Position numbers and translations under genes: made by a program | Part shown: positions 7,163-14,959 of the stretch, piece after piece | Numbering within the stretch: position 1 is the first letter of the stretch | Layout of the letters: every line of letters begins with the position of its first letter | Notes under the pieces: model-generated | Told to the model about the DNA's origin: nothing | The model's database searches: none | The model's input: the letters and a program-made list of their open reading frames with translations, nothing else | Assembly: GCA_031265345.1 (NCBI GenBank) | Contig: JAISCU010000070.1 | Span: 1 to 24,993, forward strand | From: Bifidobacteriaceae bacterium | GTDB taxonomy: Bacteria > Actinomycetota > Actinomycetes > Actinomycetales > WQXJ01 | Length of the DNA stretch: 24,993 nt | Direction: 5' to 3'

Positions 7163-8464
7163 GTGAGCCAGACGGAACGTCCCATCAAGGTGGCCGTGCT
7201 CGGCTGCGGCACTGTCGGCAGCGAAGTCATCCGGCTGCTGCGCGCCTCGGCGCCGGATCTGCGCTCGCGCGTCGGCGCGCCCCTCGAGTTGGTCGGGGTG
7301 GCGGTCAAGGACGTGGGCGAGCCGACCCCGCTGGCGGACCTGGACCGGTCGTTGCTGACCGCTGACGCCATCGCCCTGGCCCGCCGCGCGGACGTGGTGG
7401 TGGAGTTGGTCGGCGGCGTGGAGCCCGCGCGTTCCGCGATCCTGGCCGCTTTCGAGGCGGGGGCCTCGGTCGTCACCGCCAACAAGGCCTTGCTCGCGTC
7501 GCACGGCCCGGAGTTGTACAGTGCGGCCGAACGAGCGGGCGTCGATCTCTATTTCGAGGCGGCGGTGGGGGGCGCCATCCCGATCCTGCGGCCGATCCGC
7601 GAGTCGCTGGCCGGGGACACCATCACACGCATCCTCGGGATAGTCAACGGCACCACCAACTACGTCCTCGACCGCATGACCACCGAGGGCCTGGACTTGG
7701 CCGAGGTGGTGCGCCAAGCCCAGGAGCTGGGCTACGCCGAAGCCGATCCGACGGCTGACGTGGAGGGCTACGACGCCGCCTCGAAGGCCGCCATCCTGGC
7801 GTCGTTGGCGTTCCACACCCGCATCTCGGCCACCGATGTGTATCGCGAGGGCATCTCGGGGATCACCGCCGCCGATGTCGCCTCCGCCGCCGCCACCGGC
7901 CACGTCATCAAGCTGCTGGCGATAGTCGAGCGGCGCGATTCGCGCGGCGTGATCGCCAGGGTTCATCCGGCTCTGGTTCCCGCGTCGCATCCGCTGGCCT
8001 CCGTGCGCGGCGCGTTCAACGCCATCTATGTCGAGGCGGAGGCGGCCGGCGAGCTGATGTTCTACGGGCGTGGCGCTGGGGGGCGCCCCACGGCATCGGC
8101 GGTGGTGGGAGACGTGGTGACGGTCGCACGCCACAAGGTCGGCGGCACCCGCGGGCCGGGCGAGTCGACCTATCTGCGGCTGCCCGCCCTGCCGGTGTCG
8201 GAGGCCCTCACCAGATTCCAGATCAGGCTGGTGGTCAAAGACCAGCCCGGCGTCCTGGCCGGGGTCTCGCGGGTGATCGCGGATGAAGGCGTGTCGATCG
8301 AGACGGTGCGCCAGACGCAAGGCTCGCATGGCGGCGGCCTGGCCGATTTGACCGTCGTGACCCACCAGGCGACGGAGGGCGCGCTGCAGAAGACGGTCGC
8401 GGCGGTGGACGGGCTCGACCAGGTGGCCGAGGTCGCGGGGGTCATCAGGGTCGAAGGGGAATAG
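7163..8464 (+). CDS. hom: Homoserine dehydrogenase
   Basis: A 433-aa NAD(P)H-dependent enzyme reducing aspartate semialdehyde to homoserine, the branch point to threonine and methionine. It has an N-terminal Rossmann motif (VAVLGCGTVGSEV), VTANKALLA, the catalytic segment ILGIVNGTTNYVLDRM and EADPTADVEGYDAASKAAILA with the conserved Asp and Lys. A C-terminal ACT domain (IRLVVKDQPGVLAGVSRVIADEG) usually gives threonine feedback inhibition. GTG 7163 is chosen over the in-frame GTG 7118 because AAGGAG (7152-7157) lies 5 nt before it. It follows lysA after a 57-nt gap and is followed by thrB 5 nt after its stop. Confidence 0.96.
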   Translation: MSQTERPIKVAVLGCGTVGSEVIRLLRASAPDLRSRVGAPLELVGVAVKDVGEPTPLADLDRSLLTADAIALARRADVVVELVGGVEPARSAILAAFEAGASVVTANKALLASHGPELYSAAERAGVDLYFEAAVGGAIPILRPIRESLAGDTITRILGIVNGTTNYVLDRMTTEGLDLAEVVRQAQELGYAEADPTADVEGYDAASKAAILASLAFHTRISATDVYREGISGITAADVASAAATGHVIKLLAIVERRDSRGVIARVHPALVPASHPLASVRGAFNAIYVEAEAAGELMFYGRGAGGRPTASAVVGDVVTVARHKVGGTRGPGESTYLRLPALPVSEALTRFQIRLVVKDQPGVLAGVSRVIADEGVSIETVRQTQGSHGGGLADLTVVTHQATEGALQKTVAAVDGLDQVAEVAGVIRVEGE

Positions 8465-8469
8465 GGTCG

Positions 8470-9360
8470 ATGCGTTTCGCGGCCGATCACGTGCTGGTGA
8501 AAGTGCCCGCCACCAGCGCCAATCTGGGGCCGGGCTTTGATTCACTGGGGTTGGCGCTGGACCTGTGGGACGAGGTCGACGCCAAAGCGGTGGCCGGGCC
8601 CTCGCGGGTGGCGGTCCACGGCGAGGGGGCGGGGCAGCTTCCCGAGGACGAGTCGCACCTGGTGCTGCGCTCGGCGCACCGCGCGCTGGAAGCGGTCGGC
8701 GCCCCGCCGGTCAGCTTGGAGTTGAACTGCTACAACCGCATCCCGCAGGGGAAGGGCCTGGGCTCGTCGGCCGCGGCGGTGGCGGCGGGGGCGCTGGTCG
8801 CCCGCGGGCTGATTGTCAACCCAGCCATCCTCAACGCGGGCCGGGTGTTCCAGTTCACGGCCGGGTTCGAGGGCCATCCCGACAACGCCGCGCCGGTGGT
8901 GTTCGGAGGGGCGACGGTCGCCTGGATGGCCGGGAAGCAGGCCCGGGCCGCACAGTTGGCGGTCGACCCGTCGGTCGAGGCGGTGATGCTGATCCCGGAC
9001 GGCGTGGTGGCCACGTCGCTGGCGCGCTCGGCGTTGCCGGTGCGGGTGCCGCACGTCGACGCGGCGTTCAACCTCAGCCGGTCGGCCCTGATGGTGCATG
9101 CTTTGACGGCCGATCCGTCACTGTTGTTCGAGGCCACCGAGGACCGCCTGCACCAGCCCTACCGGGCGGAGGTCATGCCCGCCACCACCGAGTTGGTGGC
9201 GGGGCTGCGGGCCGCCGGGCAGGCCGCCGTCATCTCCGGGGCGGGGCCAGCCATCCTGGTCCTCACCACCGACCCGGCGTCGGTGCCGGAGCCGAGCGGC
9301 TGGCGGTTCCAGCGACTGGACATAGCGGCCCACGGCGGCACGGTCGCGCGGGTCGATTGA
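8470..9360 (+). CDS. thrB: Homoserine kinase
   Basis: A 296-aa GHMP-family kinase that phosphorylates homoserine with ATP, preparing it for threonine synthase. Motif 1 is VKVPATSANLGPGFDSLGLAL near the N-terminus; motif 2, the ATP-binding loop, is PQGKGLGSSAAAVAAGAL (residues about 93-110); motif 3 is AAVISGAGPAILVL near residue 258. The length is typical. ATG 8470 has an AGGGGA-type ribosome-binding site inside the end of hom, 5 nt after whose stop it begins. thrC, often between hom and thrB in actinobacteria, is absent here. Confidence 0.95.
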   Translation: MRFAADHVLVKVPATSANLGPGFDSLGLALDLWDEVDAKAVAGPSRVAVHGEGAGQLPEDESHLVLRSAHRALEAVGAPPVSLELNCYNRIPQGKGLGSSAAAVAAGALVARGLIVNPAILNAGRVFQFTAGFEGHPDNAAPVVFGGATVAWMAGKQARAAQLAVDPSVEAVMLIPDGVVATSLARSALPVRVPHVDAAFNLSRSALMVHALTADPSLLFEATEDRLHQPYRAEVMPATTELVAGLRAAGQAAVISGAGPAILVLTTDPASVPEPSGWRFQRLDIAAHGGTVARVD

Positions 9361-9421
9361 GAGCTGGCCAGGCGGCCCGACCGGTGGCCGCCTTCGAGAC
9401 GGGAAGGTTGCGAGGGGAATC

Positions 9422-10138
9422 ATGAGCGAGTTATGGCCAGGCGTCGGAGCCTTCCTGTTCGACCTGGACGGTGTCCTGACTCCCACGGCGGACATCCATC
9501 GAAAGGCCTGGGCGTCCACTATCGGGCCGTTCCTGGAGGCTCGCGACGGGATCGAGCCCTACACCGAGGACGACTATTTCCGTTACATCGACGGCAAGCC
9601 GCGTTTCGATGGCGTCGCCTCGGTGCTCGAATCCCGCGGCCTGCGCCTGCCTTTCGGCTCGGTCGCGGACCCGCCGGGCGTCGGCTCGGTCGGCGCGCTC
9701 GGCAACCGCAAGAACGCCGAGTTCTCCCGTCTGCTGGCCGAGGGCGGGGTGGCGCCGTATCCGGGCACGCTTGGCGTGCTGGACCGGTTGGCGGCGGCGG
9801 GCAAGCGCCTGGCCGTGGTGTCTTCCTCCAAGAACGCCTTGCCAGTCTTGGCGGCGGCGGGCTTGGCGGACCGCTTCGAGTTGGTGGTCGATGGCGTTTT
9901 GGCGGCCCGCGAGCACCTGGCCGGCAAGCCGTCGCCGGAGACGTACCTGTACGCGGCCCGGCATTTCGGCTTGGCCGCGAGCGCCGCTGCCGTGGTCGAG
10001 GACGCCATCTCCGGTGTCGAGGCCGGCCGCGCCGGAGGCTTCGGTCTGGTGGTCGGCGTGGACCGGGGCGTCGGCCGCCAGGCGCTCCTCGACGCGGGCG
10101 CCACCCTAGTGATCGACCACCTCCCCCAACTCGCCTAA
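9422..10138 (+). CDS. HAD-superfamily hydrolase, beta-phosphoglucomutase-like
   Basis: A 238-aa cytoplasmic phosphatase/phosphomutase-like enzyme. HAD motif I is FLFDLDGVLT (nucleophile Asp and acid/base Asp), motif II is VVSSSKN, motif III is AGKPSPETY (Lys) and motif IV is VVEDAISGVEAG (Glu-Asp Mg2+ ligands). A helical cap lies between motifs I and II (about residues 20-100), as in the beta-phosphoglucomutase subfamily. No sugar phosphorylase gene is adjacent, so the substrate is unknown. A ribosome-binding site (GAGGGGA) precedes ATG 9422. It lies 61 nt after thrB on the same strand and may be cotranscribed. The gene is intact, and the group II intron lies just beyond its stop. Confidence 0.88.
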   Translation: MSELWPGVGAFLFDLDGVLTPTADIHRKAWASTIGPFLEARDGIEPYTEDDYFRYIDGKPRFDGVASVLESRGLRLPFGSVADPPGVGSVGALGNRKNAEFSRLLAEGGVAPYPGTLGVLDRLAAAGKRLAVVSSSKNALPVLAAAGLADRFELVVDGVLAAREHLAGKPSPETYLYAARHFGLAASAAAVVEDAISGVEAGRAGGFGLVVGVDRGVGRQALLDAGATLVIDHLPQLA

Positions 10139-10774
10139 TCCGGGGACGGTTCTTGTGTGTCACGAAACGAGGGGAGTCGCATGGGTTGGTGATGTGAGTT
10201 CTTTCGTGTGCTGTGTCAGCGATGGAGGTTTGGCCCTCCGCGGTCGGCCGTGCAGGGGTTGGCCGCAAACCGCCGGATGCCGCGTTGGCTGAAGACCGTC
10301 GTGGTGAGCGATCCGGGAAAGGCCGTCCTGTGAGGCGGTCAGGTGGGGGCCGGGAAGACGTTGTGTCGAATCCTCCCTGGTCGGGAGCGCTCCGGGCGGG
10401 GAGGGGCATCGTTGAAGCGTCGAGAAACCCTTGGATGGCGTCGAAACCGGGCAGTGGGAACGTGCCCGGGATGAGCGCGGCGGGTGCCTGTGTCCTTGGC
10501 CGCGCGGCGTCCGGCGTGGAGGTGGCGTGAGCCCGGTCTGCTGGGCTGGCACGGAACGTGAGAAGGCCGCGCGTGTGAGTCCGTCCGCCCGTCGTGGGCG
10601 GGAGGGGAGGCGAACCCGAAAGCCCTGGGGGCAAGGGGGAGCCGGTCGGCGGGCGCGGCTGGCGGACAGGCCCGTAGTAGTGGTGAAGCGGCTGCTTGGC
10701 ACGGTGGCGGTGGAGCGAAGGGGCCTGGGAGTCGGTGTTCTTCCGTGGAGAGCAACTAGTGATAGGAGGATGCT

Positions 10775-12046
10775 TTGGGGAAGGAATGGCGGACGGGCGG
10801 GGAACCGTTCGTGGTCGAGGCTGGGTTGGTGTGGCGTGCGTGGGGGAAGGTGCGTTCCAACAGGGGCGCGCCTGGGGTCGACGGCCAGGAGTCGGACGGT
10901 TTCGAGGAGGGCTTGGAGGACGATCTGTGCAAGCTCTGGGACCGGATGAGTTCGGGGTCGTACTTCCCGAAGCCCGTGAGGGGCGTGGGGATGCCCAAAG
11001 CGGACGGCACGACGAGGATGCTGGGGGCGCCGACGGTGGCCGGCAGGGTCGCCCAGACGGTCGCCGCCTTGGTGTTGGAGGCCGACTTGGAGTCCATCTT
11101 CGTGGACGACTCGTACGGGTTCCGGCCGGGGCGGGGAGCGTTGGGCGCCGTGGCGGTCGCCAGGGACCGGTGCCGGGAGTTCGACTGGGTGGTGGATTTG
11201 GACATCGCCAAGTTCTTCGACACCGTGGACCACGGGTTGTTGATGGAGGCCCTGGAGTGGCGGGACCCTCCCGCGTGGGTGGTGCTGTTCGTGCGCCGGT
11301 GGATCACCGCGCCGATGGTGATGCCCGGCGGGGAGGGGGTCGAGCGCCGCGCCGGGACTCCTCAGGGTGGTCCCATCTCCCCGGTGTTGGCGAACCTGTT
11401 CCTCCATGTGGTGTTCGATCTGTGGATGGGCCGGGAGTTCCCGGACGTCCGGTTCGAGCGCTACGCGGACGACGTGATCTGCCGCTGCCGGACGCGCCGT
11501 CGGGCGGCGGGCCTGGTAGAGGCGGTCACGGGGAGGCTGGCGGAGTGCGGCCCGCGGGCGCACCCGGACAAGACCAAGGTCGTGTGCTGCAAGGACTCCG
11601 GGCGCGGCGGCGGCCTGCCGCCGGGCGTGGTGTCGAAGTTCACTTTCCTGGGGTTCGAGTTCCGGGCGCGGACGTGCAGGAGCCGGGCCACGGGCCGGCT
11701 GTTCGACAGGTTCGGCCCCGGCGTCGATCCGGTCGAGCTGAAGAAGATGCGCGAGACGGTCCACGGCTGGCGGCTGCACCGTCAGGTGGGCGCGCGGCCC
11801 TCGGATATCGCCAGGTTCGTGAACCGGCGTGTGTGGGCGTGGTGCGGCTACTACGGGGCGTTCAGGCCGTCGGAGCTGAAAGGGCTGTTGCGGCAGGTCA
11901 ACGCCGCCGTGCTGAGGTGGATGCGGAACAAGTACCGCAGGCACAGGCCGTGGCGCAGGGCGGTGCGCCAGTGGGAGCACATGGTCGCCCATCACCCGTC
12001 GTGGCTCAGGCACTGGCGGATCGAGACCGGCTTGATCTCACTGTGA
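10775..12046 (+). CDS. ltrA: Group II intron reverse transcriptase/maturase
   Basis: A 423-aa intron-encoded protein that assists splicing and copies intron RNA into DNA. RT blocks are seen in order: GAPGVDGQ and the SSGSYFPKPVRGVGMPK region, DDSYGFRPGR, WVVDLDIAKFFDTVDH (RT3 Asp), GTPQGGPISPVLANLF (RT4) and ERYADDVICRC with the catalytic YADD (RT5), then FLGFEFRAR (RT7). The maturase/X domain is WRLHRQVGARPSDIARFVNRRVWAWCGYYGAF. No HNH endonuclease domain follows. The start is TTG 10775 with AGGAGGA 4 nt upstream; an ATG at 10770 is out of frame. The stop is 10 nt before domain V, so the ORF fills domain IV. No disruption is seen. Confidence 0.93.
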   Translation: MGKEWRTGGEPFVVEAGLVWRAWGKVRSNRGAPGVDGQESDGFEEGLEDDLCKLWDRMSSGSYFPKPVRGVGMPKADGTTRMLGAPTVAGRVAQTVAALVLEADLESIFVDDSYGFRPGRGALGAVAVARDRCREFDWVVDLDIAKFFDTVDHGLLMEALEWRDPPAWVVLFVRRWITAPMVMPGGEGVERRAGTPQGGPISPVLANLFLHVVFDLWMGREFPDVRFERYADDVICRCRTRRRAAGLVEAVTGRLAECGPRAHPDKTKVVCCKDSGRGGGLPPGVVSKFTFLGFEFRARTCRSRATGRLFDRFGPGVDPVELKKMRETVHGWRLHRQVGARPSDIARFVNRRVWAWCGYYGAFRPSELKGLLRQVNAAVLRWMRNKYRRHRPWRRAVRQWEHMVAHHPSWLRHWRIETGLISL

Positions 12047-12056
12047 ACGACTCCAG

Positions 12057-12090
12057 GAGCCGGGTGAGGGGAGACCCTCACGCCCGGATC
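12057..12090 (+). ncRNA. Group II intron domain V (catalytic hairpin)
   Basis: The 34-nt length is canonical. The upper stem GTGAGGG/CCCTCAC is closed by a GAGA (GNRA) tetraloop, with a 2-nt GC bulge, and the lower stem starts with the AGC triad (12058-12060). The triad G (12059) faces A12088 where a G-U wobble is usual. Confidence 0.88.
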
Positions 12091-12129
12091 TGTGGGAGCC
12101 GGGGGCCGAAACGCCCCCGGCCACCCGAC
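12091..12129 (+). ncRNA. Group II intron domain VI and 3' splice end
   Basis: A 9-bp perfect stem (12098-12106 with 12113-12121) with loop CGAAAC sits on a short GGG/CCC base. A12123 is unpaired on the 3' side and is the likely branch-point adenosine. CCCGAC after it gives a probable 3' end at 12129. Confidence 0.75.
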
Positions 12130-12179
12130 CGACTAGATGATTGACGCCCGGAGCCGCCGTTGGTGACGTAAGGCGGGGA
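12130..12179. other. Intergenic exon remnant between intron and BGC
   Basis: A short stretch between the intron 3' end and the stop of the condensation gene. The complement can form a CCGCC...GGCGG hairpin downstream of the BGC stop codon, but without a T-run, so an intrinsic terminator cannot be claimed. Confidence 0.4.
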
Positions 12180-13466
12180 TCACGCCCCCGCGGGATGCTG
12201 CAGGAAGTCCCGCGCCTGCGTCGCCTCCGCCTCAGGCCGCTGCATCAGCAGCGAGGCACGCATCGCCTGGAGGGCAGAGGCCAGCTTCTCAGGAGAGGCG
12301 AGGGAAGGATCGACGGTGACGCCCATGTTGCAGCGTCCGTCGTCGCGCCAGTCGACGGAGACGTTCATCTCGACGATCTGGGTGGGGCCGTCCTCGACGA
12401 CGGGGTGTAGCTCGGCACCCGGGATTTCCCAGATGTCGCAGCCCGGCAAGTGGTACGAGAACAGGATTTCGAGCAGGGGGTCGACCCCCTCTCGGCCGGA
12501 CGGGTCGAACATCTGCATCAGCCTCCACAGCGGGAGCCTGCGGTGTTCCAGCGCCTCCATTAGGGCGGCGGAGGCCGCAACTCGGACCTCATGGACGCTG
12601 TCTGTCGCTTCGGTCCGCACCACCGTGGGGATCAGGTTCTGGTAGTAGCCCACGGTTTCTAACTCGTCCTCGCTGTCGCGGGTGTCGGCCGGCATACTGA
12701 TGGCGAGGTCCTCCGCACCGCTCATCGCTCTGACCCCGAGCACGGTCGCTGAGAGGAAGTATGACGCCAGCGACACTCGCGCCTCACGCGCGTTGCGGCG
12801 CACAAGTGATGCCTCTTCGGCGGTGAGATCCGCCGAGGAGACGATGTGCGGTCCCCCGACAAGCGAGCGGTCGTGTCGGTCGGCGAAGACGCGCGGCGGG
12901 AGCCGGTCGAGCTGGGTCCGCCAGAACTCGACGTCGGCAGGGTCTTCCGCGGCGCAGCCCTGCATGTTGAGGGGGGCGGGCTTGCTCAGCTGGTCGGAGT
13001 CGGTCATCAGGGTGAGGAAGTCCCGGCGCAGCACCTTGCTGCTTCCCTCGTCCACCACGACGTGGTCGACCGCCAGGACGATGTCGAACTCGTCGGCGGG
13101 CCCTGTGATCAGGGAGAACTCGAATAACGGACCATCGGCAAGAGGGAAGCACTTGTCGGCCATCTTCGCCACGAGTGCGTCGGCGACCTCTCGATTGTCG
13201 TCGGCCTCGATCCATACGAACTGCTCGTCTCGCGGAGAGGCCGCGATGACCTGCATGAACTCGCCGGTCGGCGTCGTACCGAAGGTCGTGCGCAGGGCGC
13301 CGTGCCTCTCGATGAGCCGGTGCACGGCCGTCTTGATCTGCTCGGGGTCAATCTCCCCGCGTCCGCGCCAGTGGAACACGACAGTGAAAGGATCACCGTT
13401 CTTGCGGCCGGGTCTCGCGACCAGCCGGAGCTGGTGGGGGGAGACAGGCAGGATGGTGGAGGTCAC
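12180..13466 (-). CDS. Free-standing NRPS condensation-domain protein
   Basis: A 428-aa single condensation domain with no carrier or adenylation partner fused. N-terminal C1/C2-like blocks are VSPHQLRLV and LIERHGALRTTF; the active-site motif is DHVVVDE at residues about 134-140 (HHxxxDG in the family), with the catalytic second His and the Asp kept but the first His and the Gly changed; later blocks are ISMPADTRDSEDELETVGYYQNLIP (C5-like) and VDPLLEILFSYH. It could join an acyl or aminoacyl group held on a carrier protein to an amine or alcohol, or release the chain. The GTG start shares one base with the preceding adenylation gene's stop (TAGTG). It is the last gene of the operon. Confidence 0.85.
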   Translation of the reverse strand: MTSTILPVSPHQLRLVARPGRKNGDPFTVVFHWRGRGEIDPEQIKTAVHRLIERHGALRTTFGTTPTGEFMQVIAASPRDEQFVWIEADDNREVADALVAKMADKCFPLADGPLFEFSLITGPADEFDIVLAVDHVVVDEGSSKVLRRDFLTLMTDSDQLSKPAPLNMQGCAAEDPADVEFWRTQLDRLPPRVFADRHDRSLVGGPHIVSSADLTAEEASLVRRNAREARVSLASYFLSATVLGVRAMSGAEDLAISMPADTRDSEDELETVGYYQNLIPTVVRTEATDSVHEVRVAASAALMEALEHRRLPLWRLMQMFDPSGREGVDPLLEILFSYHLPGCDIWEIPGAELHPVVEDGPTQIVEMNVSVDWRDDGRCNMGVTVDPSLASPEKLASALQAMRASLLMQRPEAEATQARDFLQHPAGA

Positions 13467-14959
13467 TATGGGGAACCCTTTCGGAGCGCGGAGATGTCAA
13501 CTTCTCCCTTGTGCGTGCGGGGCAACGCCCCGCACGGCCACATGGTCATTCGCCCCGGGATGAGGCTGATCGGGACCGCGCCCACCAACCGGCGGCGGAT
13601 CTCGTGGATCTTCAGCCCCGCCTCGCCCACGACGAACGCTTCCAGGCCGACGACGTACTCGTCCTGGACGATGGGAAGGACGTGGGCCTCTACGACCCCG
13701 TCCAGGCCCAATAGGGCCGCCTCCACCTCGCCAAGCTCCACGCGCACGCCGTTGACCTGGACCTGCCGGTCGAGTCGGCCCACGAAATGGAACAGACCAG
13801 CTTCGTCGGTGAAGGCGCGGTCACCCGTGCGGTAGAAGCGCTTCGCACCGTATAGGTCTTCGTCGAGTTCGACGAAGACCTGCTCGGTGAGGTCCGGACG
13901 TCCGACGTAGCCTTCGCCGACCCCGACGCCTCCGATGATGAGCTCGCCGACTGAGGTCGGTGGCAGCGGACGCAGCTCGTCGTCGACCACGAGGAGCGTG
14001 TAACCAGGGTTGGGCGAGCCGATGGGGACATCGATCTCATCCGGCAGCGCCGCACACCGGTGCGTGAGCGCGTCGATGCAAGCCTCGGTGGGACCGTACT
14101 GGTTGAAAAGAGGCACGTCTGGGCGGTCCGCCACCCACCGGTTCACAACCGCGGTCGGAAGAGTCGCTCCGCCGGAAAAGACGAAACGCAGCGTGCCGAC
14201 CTTCACGACTTCTGACAGGGCGCGGTCCAGCATCCGCGGCACGAAGTGCACGACCGTCACCCCTGCCGCGACCATGTCGCGCGCCAGGCTCTCGGGGTCC
14301 TCCTCGCCCGAGCCGATGATGATGCTGGCCCCGAGCAGCAGCGGCGCGAACATCTCCCACAGCGAAAAGTCAAACCCCACGTTCGCGTGCCAGAGCACCC
14401 GGTCTCCAGGACCGATCGGGTAGGTCTCCTGGCAGCCCTCCAGACGGTTGAGCAGTGCCCCATGTCCGACCAGGACACCCTTGGGCACGCCACTGCTGCC
14501 CGAGGTGTGGATCACATAGCAGTGGTCACCGCCGTCGTGCTCCGTCAGCTGGAAGGACTCGCCCTGCTGGGCGAAGCACTCGTCGAGCACGACTACCGGG
14601 CACGGGACAGAGGCTGGGTCCAGCATGTCACTGCCTGGCGGCGCCACGAGCAGGCTGGGCTTCAGACGTCCCACCAATCTCAGGTTGCGTGCCGAGGGGG
14701 CGACGTCGTCCAGCGGGACGTAGGTACTCCCCTGCGCAACAACGGCTATCGCGAGCCCGACATGCAGCACCGAACGAGGGGCACAAACCACCACCATGTC
14801 GCCCGGAGCCACCCCGAGCCCGGACAGACGGGCCGCAGCACGGACGACGAAGTCCTTCAACTCCCTGCGGGACACGGGGTGACCGTCGTCGACGACGGCG
14901 AGCGCCTCGGGATCTGAGTCGAGCGTCCGGAGAATCTCGGTACCGACGTTACGCCTCAT
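13466..14959 (-). CDS. Free-standing NRPS-type adenylation enzyme
   Basis: A 497-aa ANL-superfamily enzyme that should form an acyl-AMP from an amino acid. Motifs: A3 YVIHTSGSSGVPKG (near residue 150), A4 FDFSLWEMF, A5 NQYGPTEAC (near 286), A7 RFYRTGDRA, A8 FVGRLDRQVQVNGVRVELGE, A10 LPRTHKGEVD. In A10 the conserved lysine (NGK) is Glu (KGE; codon 13502-13504). Reading the pocket against the PheA scheme gives D-F-W-H-V-S-Q-I-D, closest to the serine code D-V-W-H-L-S-L-I-D. There is no carrier domain, so loading must be in trans. ATG 14959 overlaps the exporter gene by 11 nt; the frame is open further upstream but lies inside that gene. Confidence 0.88.
   Translation of the reverse strand: MRRNVGTEILRTLDSDPEALAVVDDGHPVSRRELKDFVVRAAARLSGLGVAPGDMVVVCAPRSVLHVGLAIAVVAQGSTYVPLDDVAPSARNLRLVGRLKPSLLVAPPGSDMLDPASVPCPVVVLDECFAQQGESFQLTEHDGGDHCYVIHTSGSSGVPKGVLVGHGALLNRLEGCQETYPIGPGDRVLWHANVGFDFSLWEMFAPLLLGASIIIGSGEEDPESLARDMVAAGVTVVHFVPRMLDRALSEVVKVGTLRFVFSGGATLPTAVVNRWVADRPDVPLFNQYGPTEACIDALTHRCAALPDEIDVPIGSPNPGYTLLVVDDELRPLPPTSVGELIIGGVGVGEGYVGRPDLTEQVFVELDEDLYGAKRFYRTGDRAFTDEAGLFHFVGRLDRQVQVNGVRVELGEVEAALLGLDGVVEAHVLPIVQDEYVVGLEAFVVGEAGLKIHEIRRRLVGAVPISLIPGRMTMWPCGALPRTHKGEVDISALRKGSP

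Larger units (their letters stand above)
10206..12129 (+). mobile_element. Group II intron with maturase ORF (5' end uncertain)
   Basis: A self-splicing retroelement between two convergent genes. The 3' half is well defined: a reverse transcriptase ORF, then domain V at 12057-12090 and domain VI at 12091-12129, ending in CCCGAC. The roughly 570 nt before the ORF have no credible gene on either strand and are rich in stem-forming GC blocks, as expected for domains I-III; a segment near 10672-10688 (CCCGTAGTAGTGGTGAAG) resembles a conserved stretch I associate with bacterial group II introns. The 5' GUGYG consensus fits GTGTG at 10206 or at 10155, giving a total length of about 1.92 or 1.98 kb. 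An intergenic insertion site is typical of introns that avoid harming the host. Confidence 0.82.

Noticed and set aside
5594..8545. A 983-aa open frame on the minus strand across argS, lysA, hom and thrB
   Set aside because: It is antisense to four well-supported genes, low in recognisable motifs and rich in Arg/Gly/His/Asp; a typical GC-rich shadow frame.
10770..10949. ATG at 10770 as reverse transcriptase start, as it follows AGGAG closely
   Set aside because: It is in a different phase from the RT motifs; TTG 10775 is in phase and also well placed after the ribosome-binding site.
10160..12013. A 617-aa minus-strand frame across the intron, and a 482-aa plus-strand frame (10696-12144) in another phase
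   Set aside because: Both overlap the clear reverse transcriptase in other frames and show Pro/Arg-rich or Gly/Arg-rich composition without domains.
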